From M3007 sp965249785 (GTDB lineage Bacteria; Bacteroidota; Bacteroidia; Chitinophagales; Saprospiraceae), in contig CBDFMU010000026.1 of the NCBI GenBank assembly GCA_965249785.1, forward strand, positions 310,001 through 374,000: DNA of 64,000 nt. The letters run 5' to 3'. The notes below the pieces were generated by a model. The model was not told where the DNA came from. It ran no database searches and saw only the letters and a program-made list of their open reading frames with translations. Position numbers and translations under genes: made by a program. Positions 16,261-25,547 of the stretch are shown here, in pieces (positions within the stretch are counted from its first letter, which is position 1; every line of letters starts with the position of its first letter).

Positions 16261-18000
16261 ATGACCTTATTTAAAGATTTGGGCCTCGATGATGACCTGC
16301 TACAAGGCATCACCGCAATGGGATTCGAGGTGCCCACCCCGGTGCAGGAACTTGTGATTCCCACCGCCCTGAAAACCGACGACGACTTTATCGCCCTCGC
16401 CCAGACCGGAACCGGCAAGACGGCTGCTTTTGGTCTTCCCCTCCTACAACGCATCAACCCGGCTGAACGCGGTATTCAAGCGGTGGTGCTGTGCCCGACT
16501 CGCGAACTTTGTGTGCAAGTGGCGGGTGACCTGGAAAACTATTCGAAGTTTGCCCACCAGTATAAAGTGGTGGCTGTGTACGGCGGTGCTAGTATTGAGA
16601 CGCAAATCCGGCAGATCAAAGCTGGCGCGCAAATCGTGGTGGCTACGCCGGGACGCTTGCTGGATATGATTCAACGCAAGGCTGCCCGCCTGGAAAATGT
16701 GAGCCGGGTGGTACTCGACGAAGCGGACGAGATGCTGAACATGGGCTTCAAAGATGCGCTCGATGAAATACTTGGCGCGGTGGCCAATCGCCAGTCCATC
16801 TGGTTGTTTTCGGCGACGATGCCCAACGAAGTGCGTGCTATTGCGTCCACGTACATGACCAATCCAAAGGAACTGAGTACTGGCAACGTCCACCAGACTA
16901 ATGCCAATATTGAGCATGAATACTATTTGTGTCGTGCCGATGATCGTTATGCGACGTTGAAGCGCGTAGTAGATGCCAATCCCGGTATTTATGGCCTCAT
17001 TTTCTGCCGTACCAAGGCTGAAACGAAGGAAATCGCGGAGCAAATGATTCGCGACGGTTATAACTCTGACGCGCTGCACGGCGACCTTTCGCAAAGCGAC
17101 CGCGACCGGGTGATGCAGCGTTTTCGCGAACGGAATTTGCAACTGCTCATTGCTACCGACGTGGCTGCGCGCGGGATTGATGTAAGTGAAATCACGCACG
17201 TAATCAATTACGGATTGTCCGACGAAATCGAAGTGTACACCCACCGGAGTGGTCGGACGGGCCGCGCTGGACACAAGGGCGTTTCGATCATCATTATTAC
17301 TTCCAAATTTGAGGAACGCATCCGTCAGATTGAGCGAAAGTTGAAGACGACCATCCCGAAAAAGATGATTCCGACTGGCTTTGAAGTGTGCGAACGCCAG
17401 TTGTTTCACATCATCAGCGGCATCCATACCCAGGAAGTACATGACGCGGAGATCGAGCCATATATGGAGCGTATTTATGAGGAACTGAAAGATTTGAGCA
17501 AAGAAGACCTTATCAAGCGATTGGCCAGCGTGGAGTTCAACCGTTTCCTGTCGTACTACCGTAATGCACCGGACATTAATATTTATCCGCGCGGCTCAGG
17601 GTCACACGGTAAAGGTGGCGGCCTCACCATGTCTCGCTCCGACAGTACTACCGGGCAGTTGCAGCGGTTGTTTGTCAATGTAGGAGAAATGGATGGAGTC
17701 ACCAAAAAGGATTTTATTCGCGTGCTTTCCCGTAATTTCGGCGTACCCGCTGCTGCTATCGGGCATATTGATTTGAACAAAGCCTATATGCACTTCGATC
17801 TGGATGCTACCTATGTAACGGCTGTGCGGAGCGGTTTGTCGGAATTCACGATCAATGGCCGTCACCTGCGCGTGGATGATGCTTCGGCACCCAAAGAAAA
17901 GTCCGGTTCCTCTTTTAGAAAAGAAGAGGGTTCTTATAGCGGCAAGTTTGACAAAGGCAGTAAACCGAGAACGGGCGAGAAGCGCAAGGGAAAGTGGTAA
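16261..18000 (+). CDS. deaD: DEAD-box ATP-dependent RNA helicase
   Basis: About 579 aa starting at MTLFKDLGLDDDLLQGI. Motifs in order: Q motif (GFEVPTPVQE), Walker A (AQTGTGKTAAF), PTREL, TPGR, VLDEADEML, FSATM, IATDVAARGIDV and HRSGRTGRAG. Residues ~475-545 form a DbpA/CsdA-type RNA-binding domain (RLFVNVGEMDGVTKKDF ... INGRHLRVD). The tail is basic and low-complexity. Such helicases remodel rRNA and mRNA, often in the cold. The long leader suggests post-transcriptional control. RNase HII and a pseudouridine synthase follow on the same strand. Confidence 0.9.
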   Translation: MTLFKDLGLDDDLLQGITAMGFEVPTPVQELVIPTALKTDDDFIALAQTGTGKTAAFGLPLLQRINPAERGIQAVVLCPTRELCVQVAGDLENYSKFAHQYKVVAVYGGASIETQIRQIKAGAQIVVATPGRLLDMIQRKAARLENVSRVVLDEADEMLNMGFKDALDEILGAVANRQSIWLFSATMPNEVRAIASTYMTNPKELSTGNVHQTNANIEHEYYLCRADDRYATLKRVVDANPGIYGLIFCRTKAETKEIAEQMIRDGYNSDALHGDLSQSDRDRVMQRFRERNLQLLIATDVAARGIDVSEITHVINYGLSDEIEVYTHRSGRTGRAGHKGVSIIIITSKFEERIRQIERKLKTTIPKKMIPTGFEVCERQLFHIISGIHTQEVHDAEIEPYMERIYEELKDLSKEDLIKRLASVEFNRFLSYYRNAPDINIYPRGSGSHGKGGGLTMSRSDSTTGQLQRLFVNVGEMDGVTKKDFIRVLSRNFGVPAAAIGHIDLNKAYMHFDLDATYVTAVRSGLSEFTINGRHLRVDDASAPKEKSGSSFRKEEGSYSGKFDKGSKPRTGEKRKGKW

Positions 18001-18002
18001 AT

Positions 18003-18060
18003 TATTGAATGATGTTGAGGATGTTCAGGCGTTGAAAAAAAGGTTGAGAGAGTTGAGAAA
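18003..18060. repeat. TTGAG word repeat, locus 4
   Basis: ATGTTGAGGATGTTCAGG, then AGGTTGAGAGAGTTGAGAAA directly after the deaD stop. It is complementary to locus 5 at the other end of the same spacer. Confidence 0.65.
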
Positions 18061-18328
18061 AATTGATTGATAATGCGAATCATGGTTAAAAATGGGTACT
18101 GATTTTCAGGTGGCTAACAACCAGACCTGTCAGGTTTCAAAAAATCTGGCAGGCCTAAGTACTTGACATTCAAATGCTTAATTAGCTAAACCCATGATTC
18201 ACATTGATAGTATTTTTGATTTTGCTCAACCTTTTTCCACCTTATTGATTATTCACAAAACCGTACAATGACCTCTCCGGGGTCAGGAATGTGCAGAAGG
18301 CGATCTTTTACAGATTTTTGGGAAATAG
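18061..18328. other. Middle of the deaD-rnhB spacer with an imperfect palindrome
   Basis: No gene. At 18124-18158 AGACCTGTCAGGTTTC faces AATCTGGCAGGCCT, an imperfect inverted repeat of the REP-like kind. The whole gene-free spacer runs 18001-18383, and its two ends carry oppositely oriented TTGAG/CTCAA words. Confidence 0.45.
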
Positions 18329-18370
18329 TCTCAACACTCTCAACCTTTTCTCAACCCTTCTTTCTCAACA
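18329..18370. repeat. CTCAAC word repeat, locus 5
   Basis: TCTCAACACTCTCAACC, then TTCTCAACCC and TTTCTCAACAG, ending 13 bases before the rnhB start codon. Confidence 0.7.
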
Positions 18371-18383
18371 GACTTTTCACCTC

Positions 18384-18992
18384 ATGTCTCCCCTCGCCGC
18401 TTTTTATCATCCCGAAGGCTTGGAAGCCGGTTGCGACGAAGCTGGGCGTGGCTGTCTGGCTGGGCCAGTGTTTGCGGCAGCCTGCATCCTGGATAAAGGT
18501 TTTTATCATCCCTGGTTGAATGATTCCAAGCAACTCACTGAACATCAGCGCAATGTGTTACGGGAAGTGATCGAACGAGAAGCATTGGCCTGGGCGGTGG
18601 GACGGGTAGAATGTACCGAAATAGACGAGATCAATATTCTGCGGGCCTCCTTTCTGGCCATGCACCGGGCATTAGATCAGTTGACTATGCGACCAGAATT
18701 CATCTTGGTGGATGGCAACCGATTCCATCAATATGGGGTGGTGCCGCATGCATGTGTGGTGCAGGGTGACGGCAAATTTGCCGCCATCGCCGCCGCCTCC
18801 GTGCTGGCCAAGACCCATCGCGATGCCGAAATGCTCCGTTTGCAAATAGATTTTCCACACTATTATTGGCATTCCAACAAAGGCTATCCAACCTTGGCGC
18901 ATCGGCAAGCTATTCGGGAACATGGTATTTCGCCGCAGCACCGGCGTTCTTTCCAATTATTGCCAGTAGAGGAGCAGCTATTAATATTTTAA
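18384..18992 (+). CDS. rnhB: Ribonuclease HII
   Basis: About 202 aa starting at MSPLAAFYHPEGLEAGCDEA. It removes RNA from RNA-DNA hybrids, including single ribonucleotides, during replication. Metal-binding acidic residues are in GCDEAGRGCLAGPV, VDGNRF and AKTHRDAEM, with NDSKQLTEHQR also conserved. An upstream in-frame start at 18291 would add 31 residues that read through the CTCAAC leader and look non-coding, so the ATG at 18384 is preferred. Confidence 0.95.
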   Translation: MSPLAAFYHPEGLEAGCDEAGRGCLAGPVFAAACILDKGFYHPWLNDSKQLTEHQRNVLREVIEREALAWAVGRVECTEIDEINILRASFLAMHRALDQLTMRPEFILVDGNRFHQYGVVPHACVVQGDGKFAAIAAASVLAKTHRDAEMLRLQIDFPHYYWHSNKGYPTLAHRQAIREHGISPQHRRSFQLLPVEEQLLIF

Positions 18993-19206
18993 AGTAAATT
19001 TTTTTAATTCTTCCCCTAAAATCATTGCCAAAGCCTTGATATTACCTATACTTGCTTTGAAAAAAACCAGTGTCTTGATTTGGATTGTCCAACAGTGACG
19101 AACTCGTTATTTTAAACAAAATAAAGTCAACAATAAAACTCATCCCGGTGAAAAGCCGGAACTTTGCCACCAGTCAAACACTACCCAACCATCTATCCCT
19201 TCATTC

Positions 19207-21063
19207 ATGGAAGAAGAAAAAAAACGTCGTCCGCGACTAAGTAAGACGGACCCGGATTACTCGCTGCAAGAGCGACCCAAGTTTCAGCGTCCCGATGGTG
19301 AATCGGAAAACGCACCCGACCAGCCCGAACGTAAACCCTGGCAAGACCGTAGTCAAAGCAGCGACCGACCCTATCAGCCCCGCGACCCCAACCGGGAAAG
19401 CGGTGGTTACGAACGCAAGCCTTGGCAGGATCGCAGTCAGGGTAGCAACGACCGGCCCTACCAGCCCCGCGACCCGAACCGCGAAAGCACTTCCGAGCGC
19501 AGGCCCTGGCAGGATCGCAGTCAAGGCAGTAACGATCGGCCCTACCAGCCCCGCGACCCGAACCGCGAAAGCACTCCAGAGCGCAAGCCCTGGCAGGATC
19601 GCAGTCAGGGTAATACGGATCGGCCTTGGCAGCCCCGCGACCCTAATACTACGCCGGAGCGCAAGCCCTGGCAGGATCGTAGTCAAGGCGGTAGTGACCG
19701 GCCTTACCAGCCCCGCGACCCTAATACTACGCCCGAACGCAAGCCCTGGCAGGATCGTAGTCAAGGTGGCAGCGACCGACCTTGGCAGCCTCGCGACCCT
19801 AATAGTACGCCCGAGCGCAAGCCTTGGCAGGATCGCAGTCAAGGTGGCAGTGACCGGCCTTGGCAGCCCCGCGACCCTAATAGTACGCCGGAGCGCAAAC
19901 CTTGGCAAGACCGCTCGCAAAGCAGCGATCGGCCCTACCAACCCCGCGATAACAATCGCGAAGGTAGCGGCGGCTACGAACGCAAGCCCTGGCAAGATCG
20001 CTCGCAAAGTGGTAGCGACCGACCTTATCAGCCTCGTCCTGCCAACCGGGAAGGCAGTGGTGGCTACGAACGTAAACCCTGGCAAGACCGCTCACAAGGC
20101 GGTGGCGGCGGTGGTTATGAGCGCAAGCCCTACAACAAAAGTAGTGGCGGTGGTTTCGGTAAAAAACCTGCCTTTGGTCGCAAACCTCGCCGGGAGGAAT
20201 TCTTTGTAGAGCGCAAGCCAAAACCCGGTTTGCCCAGCGGAGAAGGTATGCCTTTGAATAAGTACTTGGCACACTGTGGATTATCGTCGCGCCGCAAGGC
20301 CGTTGAATATGTTGAGCAAGGCTTGGTGACGGTCAATGGCGAGGTCAAAATGGAACCGTACTACCGCATCCAGCCCAACGATATGGTGGTCTGTGACGGC
20401 AAGCCAGTGACCATTCAGGAGCGTACGATCTATGTACTGCTGAACAAACCGAAAAATGTAATTACCAGTACCGAAGATGAGCATGGTCGCACCACGGTCA
20501 TGGATATTGTGGATCCGCACTTTCCAGAGCGTATTTATCCCGTCGGACGACTTGACCGTGATACCACTGGTTTGCTGTTGCTGACCAATGACGGTGATTT
20601 GGCGCAGAAACTTTCCCATCCCAGCCACCACGTGCAGAAACAGTATCGGGTAGGTTTGCGCAAACCACTTTCTCAGGCCGACTTCGAGCGCATCGAAAAA
20701 GGTATTGAACTGGAAGACGGTTTGGTGGAAGTGAACTGGATTCGCTTCTCCGAGGATCACCCGGAGCGTGATATTGTTGAGTTGGAACTATCAGTCGGAC
20801 GCAATCGCATTGTACGCCGCATCTTTGAATCGCTTGGTTATGAAGTATTTAAGCTGGATCGCTTTTACTTCGCCGGGCTGACGAAAAAGGAGTTGCAACG
20901 TGGTGCTTTTCGCGAACTGACGCAACGGGAGATCATTATGTTGAAGCACTTTACGGGGCATCCTTCCACTGCTAAGCATAGTACACTGGAAGAAACAGCC
21001 AACGTAGAGGAACAAGAACCAGAAGTAGAAAATACTAATGAACAGCCCGAGGCTGACGTGTAA
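19207..21063 (+). CDS. rluB: RluB/RsuA-type pseudouridine synthase with repetitive N-terminal tail
   Basis: 618 aa. The C-terminal 270 residues are a normal large-subunit rRNA pseudouridine synthase: an S4 RNA-binding domain (MPLNKYLAHCGLSSRRKAVE, about residues 348-395) and a catalytic domain with GRLDRDTTGLLLLTNDGDLA (Asp near residue 450). The first ~345 residues are disordered and carry ten copies of ERKPWQDRSQ, then glycine-rich runs. The tail is strongly charged and resembles RNA-binding, phase-separating tails of some Bacteroidota rRNA enzymes. The exact rRNA target (RluB, RluE or RluF type) is inferred. Confidence 0.85.
   Translation: MEEEKKRRPRLSKTDPDYSLQERPKFQRPDGESENAPDQPERKPWQDRSQSSDRPYQPRDPNRESGGYERKPWQDRSQGSNDRPYQPRDPNRESTSERRPWQDRSQGSNDRPYQPRDPNRESTPERKPWQDRSQGNTDRPWQPRDPNTTPERKPWQDRSQGGSDRPYQPRDPNTTPERKPWQDRSQGGSDRPWQPRDPNSTPERKPWQDRSQGGSDRPWQPRDPNSTPERKPWQDRSQSSDRPYQPRDNNREGSGGYERKPWQDRSQSGSDRPYQPRPANREGSGGYERKPWQDRSQGGGGGGYERKPYNKSSGGGFGKKPAFGRKPRREEFFVERKPKPGLPSGEGMPLNKYLAHCGLSSRRKAVEYVEQGLVTVNGEVKMEPYYRIQPNDMVVCDGKPVTIQERTIYVLLNKPKNVITSTEDEHGRTTVMDIVDPHFPERIYPVGRLDRDTTGLLLLTNDGDLAQKLSHPSHHVQKQYRVGLRKPLSQADFERIEKGIELEDGLVEVNWIRFSEDHPERDIVELELSVGRNRIVRRIFESLGYEVFKLDRFYFAGLTKKELQRGAFRELTQREIIMLKHFTGHPSTAKHSTLEETANVEEQEPEVENTNEQPEADV
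19327..20099 (+). repeat. In-frame coding tandem repeat (10 copies)
   Basis: Units of about 69-90 bases each encode ERKPWQDRSQ, usually followed by a linker such as GGSDRPYQPRDPN. Units 4 to 8 are most alike, suggesting recent unequal exchange. All are in frame and on the coding strand, so this is not a CRISPR array. Confidence 0.9.
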
Positions 21064-21170
21064 CGCTAATCTTTAATTGGCGACGTAAAATCGTTGAACA
21101 TACATCCGTGAAATGCTCATGAGTCATCTCGAATTTTCGGGGTGGCTCATGTCATTTTTACGCGCTGAAA

Positions 21171-21201
21171 ACTTTCGGAAAGTTTATAACTTTCCGAAAG
21201 T
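21171..21201. repeat. Perfect hairpin before a T9SS gene
   Basis: ACTTTCGGAAAGT (21171-21183) and its reverse complement ACTTTCCGAAAGT (21189-21201) with the loop TTATA. It lies 49 bases before the start of the next gene with no T run after it. It may act as a leader hairpin or a REP-type element rather than a terminator. Confidence 0.6.
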
Positions 21202-21249
21202 AATACTTCCTAATCAAGTATCTATCAACATAATTCAAAATAATAAGAC

Positions 21250-22455
21250 ATGAAAATAGCAATACAATTTTTATTCTGTTTAATCGCTCAATTTTCCTAC
21301 GGTCAATGGTTATCATTAAACATACAAACCACAGATGAAATTACAGCTGTACATTTTAAAAACAATACAATAGGCTTTGTTTGTGCAAGAAACAAATTAT
21401 TTAAAACTGAGAATGGTGGAGAAGATTGGACGCTAAGTTATCAAGGAGAAAATCTATTTCAATTTGAAGATATAAAGATAATCAGCGACAATATAGTGAT
21501 TGCGGCAGGGTTGGATTTCAATACTGGAAAGTCAATAATACTACGCAGTGAAGATGATGGCGAGCACTGGTTGCAAATTTCTACTTCTACTAATTCATTC
21601 TTAAAAAGTATCTTTTTTCTGGATGAAAACAATGTATTTTGCTCAGGTGGATCCGGGAAAATCCTCCATTCCACTGACGGAGGACAGCACTGGACAGAAC
21701 AGGTCTCTGGAACAATTAGTAATTTACAATCTATTTTCTTTATAGATACTCAAATAGGATTTGCAGTGGGCGGTGGGCCAGGAAATTCTACCGCTTTAAA
21801 AACTATAGATGGGGGCAATAGTTGGACAACTTTAAACTTAAATGTATCGAGCAACTTACAGTCCGTTTTTTTTACTGATAATACCACCGGCTATATTGTG
21901 GGTTGGGAAGGCGGAATTTTTAAAACGCAAGATGGTGGTAACACTTGGAATACCCTGGCTTCAGTGAATATGCAGGGGAATTTAGAAGTAATATTTACTA
22001 ATAATAATACAGGGTATATTGTGGGCGGCGCTTCCAATATATCTTCCATTCAAAAAACAAATAATGGCGGAGAACTCTGGTCAGAAATAGGCCCAAATAT
22101 CCCGCACGGTTTGCTCAGTATATTTTTCTCCTCCAACGAAATCGGGTATGTGGTGGGCAGCAATGGTACAATACTAAAAACCACTACTGCTGGGACATCA
22201 TCCAGTAAAGAAATTAAAGGCTTTTCAAATGTGCAATGTTATCCAAATCCTGTTGTTAGCAAATTAACAATTAAGGCACCGGCATTAGATATAAAATCTA
22301 TAAATTTATATAATGACAGTGGAAATTGGATAAAGAAATTAGAAGTTAATTCGCAAGACATGGAAATTGACTTTTCTGCATTACTGCCTGGAAATTATTA
22401 TATTATCCTAGAAGGAGAAAAGGGGGAATTTATAAAAAAGGTAATAAAAGTTTAA
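21250..22455 (+). CDS. Exported beta-propeller protein with T9SS type A sorting domain
   Basis: 401 aa. Signal peptide MKIAIQFLFCLIAQFSYG, then Q. Residues ~25-310 are repeats of a BNR/Ycf48-like propeller: ...TENGGEDWTLSY, STDGGQHWTEQV, TIDGGNSWTTL, TQDGGNTWNTL, alternating with IGFVCARN/GYIVGG strands. The last ~75 residues (NVQCYPNPVVSKLTIKAP ... LYNDSGN ... LLPGNYYIIL) are the PNP-type T9SS sorting signal. It should be displayed on or released from the cell surface. The gene is clearly more AT-rich than the flanking housekeeping genes, which may mean different ancestry. Confidence 0.85.
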   Translation: MKIAIQFLFCLIAQFSYGQWLSLNIQTTDEITAVHFKNNTIGFVCARNKLFKTENGGEDWTLSYQGENLFQFEDIKIISDNIVIAAGLDFNTGKSIILRSEDDGEHWLQISTSTNSFLKSIFFLDENNVFCSGGSGKILHSTDGGQHWTEQVSGTISNLQSIFFIDTQIGFAVGGGPGNSTALKTIDGGNSWTTLNLNVSSNLQSVFFTDNTTGYIVGWEGGIFKTQDGGNTWNTLASVNMQGNLEVIFTNNNTGYIVGGASNISSIQKTNNGGELWSEIGPNIPHGLLSIFFSSNEIGYVVGSNGTILKTTTAGTSSSKEIKGFSNVQCYPNPVVSKLTIKAPALDIKSINLYNDSGNWIKKLEVNSQDMEIDFSALLPGNYYIILEGEKGEFIKKVIKV

Positions 22456-22460
22456 TTTTT

Positions 22461-23705
22461 TCATTTCCACTTCACGCTCTTCCTTCCTCTTAAAAAACTA
22501 AAAGGCACAAAACCAGCATAATAAATAGATAACAATATATCGTGCAGCGGCACCCAGGCCAGCAAATTCCGCTCGTGGAATCCCCGTAAAACCCGTCGCC
22601 AAACCAGCATAACCACCGCCAGACGCAGTAGCCACACTGATAGCATCAATACTGGGTGATAAAAAGCTATTAATAACAGTAAGGCCGCTAAATAGTGCAG
22701 CGTATGCGTCGCCGCTACCGCCCCAATTACGATCTGGTGGCCCCATTGGTAGCGCAGACTACTGCCCAGTTGTCGTTGTTTTTGGCGAAACCAGTCACTC
22801 CAATCAGTTTTGGCAGCAGAATATACAAAAGATGTGGATGCTAGACAAAGAGCCACGCGCCCACGCCGCGCTACGGCATTGACCAGCAAATCATCGTCGC
22901 CAGAAGGCACATCGGCATGGCGAACGAAGCCCCCCGCCTGATGAAACAGCGACCGTTTCCAAGCCATGTTGCGCCCCACACCCATATAGGGCATTCCCAC
23001 GTGCGCGAAAGCGAAGTATTGCAGGGCCGTGTACGCGGTCTCATACCGCGCCCAACTATTGAGCAGCCCCGGTTCCTGAATCAAAGGGGCATAACCCAGC
23101 GCGATCTCAGTGGCGGGGGTTTCGGCCAGACTTGCAGCCATTTGCGCCAGCCAATGTACGCTTGCGGGGGCGCAGTCGCCATCGGTGAGCAACAATTGTT
23201 CATAATGAGCAGAAGCTACCCCTTGAGTCAAGGCCGCTTTTTTGCCCAACGATTTTTTTTCAGCCATCCGCACTACCCGCAAGCGGGAATTTTCCTGCTG
23301 AAAAGCCTGCAAAATAACGGGCGTTGCATCATTGGAAGCATCATCCACGACCAACAGTTCCCAATCTCCAGCATACTCCTGCGCCAGCCAAAGCGGCACA
23401 TTTTGCCGCAAATTCTCCGCTTCGTTGCGTGCACAAACTACTATGGAAACAGGGAAGGGCAAGGGGCAAGGGACAAGGGGCAATCGGCAATCCGCAAAAT
23501 TTGGATCACTAGCTTCGCTCAATCTGCTCCCCCCCTTTACGGGGGAGTAAGGGGGGGCTTCCCCTACGGAGGAAAAAAATCGGCCAAACCGTGCAAAAAC
23601 ACCCAGCCAACAGACCAGTTGAAAGGCGGTAACGGCCAGATAAAACAGAAAAAGCAAGGGAAGGATGACCCGCTCAAAAAATTCACTCATCGGTGGTATA
23701 GACAA
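22461..23705 (-). CDS. Membrane GT2 glycosyltransferase with an in-frame repeat insertion
   Basis: 414 aa. An N-terminal membrane helix (VILPLLFLFYLAVTAFQLVC) precedes a GT2 catalytic domain: VSIVVCARNEAENL, LLVVDDASND, LLTDGDCAPA (DxD-type), GDDDLLVN and a QxxRW-like RQLGSSLRYQW. Two to three C-terminal helices follow. It should transfer a sugar at the inner face of the membrane; the product is unknown. Residues ~45-85, between the first helix and the catalytic domain, are encoded by intergenic-type repeat DNA (see 23451-23573) and are not expected in the family. Start is at 23705 or the ATG five codons later. Confidence 0.85.
   Translation of the reverse strand: MSIPPMSEFFERVILPLLFLFYLAVTAFQLVCWLGVFARFGRFFSSVGEAPPYSPVKGGSRLSEASDPNFADCRLPLVPCPLPFPVSIVVCARNEAENLRQNVPLWLAQEYAGDWELLVVDDASNDATPVILQAFQQENSRLRVVRMAEKKSLGKKAALTQGVASAHYEQLLLTDGDCAPASVHWLAQMAASLAETPATEIALGYAPLIQEPGLLNSWARYETAYTALQYFAFAHVGMPYMGVGRNMAWKRSLFHQAGGFVRHADVPSGDDDLLVNAVARRGRVALCLASTSFVYSAAKTDWSDWFRQKQRQLGSSLRYQWGHQIVIGAVAATHTLHYLAALLLLIAFYHPVLMLSVWLLRLAVVMLVWRRVLRGFHERNLLAWVPLHDILLSIYYAGFVPFSFLRGRKSVKWK
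23451..23573. repeat. Intergenic-type repeat DNA inside a coding frame
   Basis: The stretch holds GGGCAAGG-type words (23457-23492) and a C/G-rich hairpin-like unit (23518-23561) whose reverse complement reads GAAGCCCCCCCTTACTCCCC and ends in AGATTGAG. A close relative lies between genes at 46248-46290. Here it is read in frame as about 41 residues (SSVGEAPPYSPVKGGSRL...). Confidence 0.75.
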
Positions 23706-23827
23706 TATCTCGGCGGGTTCATTGCCGACATTACGAGGTTTGAAAAGGCGTAGTCAAAAAAATGATTTTCCAATGCGGGGTAAAAATACCCGATTTGTTA
23801 CATTTTTGCGCAGCACAAAACAACGAC

Positions 23828-24541
23828 ATGAACCAGCAAAGCGGAGCGTCCGGGCAGCACCCGGCCAAGAAAATTATCGTGGCCATTGACGGATATTCCT
23901 CTTGTGGCAAAAGTACACTGGCTAAGGGCATGGCCAAAATCCTGCATTATGCCTATCTCGATTCCGGCGCGATGTACCGTGCCGTCACGCTTTTTTTCCT
24001 GAGAAATCAGGTGGATTACAACGATCCGACGGCCGTGGAGATGGCTTTACAGCAAATTGAAATTCATTTTGAGCGCGTGGGCGGTCAAAATCACGCTTTT
24101 CTGAATGGGGAAGACGTAGAGCACGAAATCCGTGAAATGCCGGTGAGCGAGCACGTCAGCCCGGTTTCTACCATTTCTGCGGTGCGGCGGGCGATGGTGC
24201 GGCAGCAAAAATCTATGGGTCGCCGCCGGGGTATTGTAGCAGATGGGCGCGATATTGGTACAGTCGTTTTTCCTGATGCCGAACTCAAGATATTTCTCGT
24301 GGCGGAACCTGATGTACGTACCAGCCGTCGCCATTTGGAACTGGCTGCCAAAGGAATTGATGCCGATTGGGCTGCTATACAGCATAATCTGCTGGAACGC
24401 GACCGCATTGATTCCTCGCGGGCCGATAGTCCCCTGCGTCAGGCGGAAGATGCAGTGGTCATTGATAATACTCTGCTCTCCGAAGAGCAACAATTACAAA
24501 AAGCGTTGGCCCTGGCGCGGGAAAAAATGCCATCTCAATAA
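23828..24541 (+). CDS. cmk: Cytidylate kinase
   Basis: About 237 aa starting at MNQQSGASGQHPAKKIIVAI. It phosphorylates CMP/dCMP using ATP. Visible are the P-loop GYSSCGKST, DSGAMYRAVTLFFL, the VSPVSTISAVR segment and GRDIGTVVFPDAELKIFL with the nucleotide-binding Arg-Asp. The lid region RSRRHLEL-type is present as TSRRHLELAAKG. Length is normal. The esterase gene follows after two bases, so they are probably co-transcribed. Confidence 0.95.
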   Translation: MNQQSGASGQHPAKKIIVAIDGYSSCGKSTLAKGMAKILHYAYLDSGAMYRAVTLFFLRNQVDYNDPTAVEMALQQIEIHFERVGGQNHAFLNGEDVEHEIREMPVSEHVSPVSTISAVRRAMVRQQKSMGRRRGIVADGRDIGTVVFPDAELKIFLVAEPDVRTSRRHLELAAKGIDADWAAIQHNLLERDRIDSSRADSPLRQAEDAVVIDNTLLSEEQQLQKALALAREKMPSQ

Positions 24542-24543
24542 TT

Positions 24544-25404
24544 ATGAATTTTTGGCAAAAGCCCGTCGAGACTTTTCATGAACTGCTGCAACGCAAAGCA
24601 CCACACGTCCGTCAAATCCGGCATTTTGAGTCGCCCGCTTTGGAAAGGGAGGTTGATTTCGATGTGTATTTGCCGCCAGACTACCACCTGCGCCGTGGCG
24701 GTAGCCTGCCCCTGATTGTGTTCAATGATGGCCAGGATTTGCCTCGTATGCACCTTGCCGATATTTTGCAGCACCTGTATTATACCCAGCAAATTCCATC
24801 CTGCATCATTGTGGGGGTGTATGCCAATTGGGAACGGCATCGCGAATACGGTACGATGCGTCAAGTAGATTACATGGGCAGAGGCGATAAGGCTGTTCAG
24901 CATACAACCTTCGTTGTCAAGGAGTTGTTACCATATTTGCGACAGCGGTTTCGGGTAAGTGGTCGCCCGGAAGAGACCATTTTTGCAGGATTCTCTTTGG
25001 GAGGCTTGTCGGCTATTGACATTGCCTGGGCATATCCAAATATTTTTGGTGTGGTGGGCGTATTTTCCGGGGCACTGTGGTGGCGTTGGTCGCCAGTGGA
25101 TGATGCCAATCCCGATGCCGACCGCATTATGCACGACGTTATCCACCACGCGGAGACCAGCGACCTGCGGCAGCGTTATTGGTTCCAATGCGGTACGCTC
25201 GATGAGACGGACGACCGTAACAACAATGGTGTGATTGATTCCATTGACGACACGTTGCACCTGATCGAAGCCCTGCGGCGGCACGGACTTTCCGAGTCCG
25301 CCATCCGTTATCTGGAAATAGAAGGCGGCCGACATGAGCCATTCACCTGGGGCGAGGCCATGCCGGATTTTTTAAAATGGGTGCTGGGTGACCGTCTAAT
25401 ATAG
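24544..25404 (+). CDS. Esterase of the alpha/beta-hydrolase fold (Esterase D/Fes type)
   Basis: 286 aa with no signal peptide. The phrase PLIVFNDGQDL near residue 60 and the nucleophile elbow GFSLGGLSAIDIAW (Ser near residue 150) are typical of the PF00756 putative esterase family. The likely acid and histidine are in the DETDDRNNNGVID segment and GGRHEPFTW near the end. Relatives act on siderophore, feruloyl or acyl esters; the substrate cannot be told here. It starts two bases after the cmk stop. Confidence 0.8.
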   Translation: MNFWQKPVETFHELLQRKAPHVRQIRHFESPALEREVDFDVYLPPDYHLRRGGSLPLIVFNDGQDLPRMHLADILQHLYYTQQIPSCIIVGVYANWERHREYGTMRQVDYMGRGDKAVQHTTFVVKELLPYLRQRFRVSGRPEETIFAGFSLGGLSAIDIAWAYPNIFGVVGVFSGALWWRWSPVDDANPDADRIMHDVIHHAETSDLRQRYWFQCGTLDETDDRNNNGVIDSIDDTLHLIEALRRHGLSESAIRYLEIEGGRHEPFTWGEAMPDFLKWVLGDRLI

Positions 25405-25547
25405 ATTAAACCACGCCGACACAACGAATACCAGGCAATCCGCTGATAGTAAAGGAGTTATTCGTAGTGAATCGTCGTGTTTTATTGGTAAATACTTTTG
25501 TCTCCTTATTTGCTCTTTGTATTTTGCTTATTTAAACTTTAATTATC

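Noticed and set aside
16444..17442. 332-codon reverse ORF inside deaD
   Set aside because: Antisense shadow; the forward frame contains every helicase motif.
19237..20085. 282-codon reverse ORF over the repeats of the pseudouridine synthase
   Set aside because: The regular LTAILPGLA-like repeats only mirror the coding repeat on the other strand.
19327..20099. Possible CRISPR array
   Set aside because: Repeats are in frame, encode ERKPWQDRSQ, and have no unique spacers of constant length.
22917..23753. 278-codon plus-strand ORF over the GT2 gene
   Set aside because: Antisense to a gene with clear GT2 motifs.
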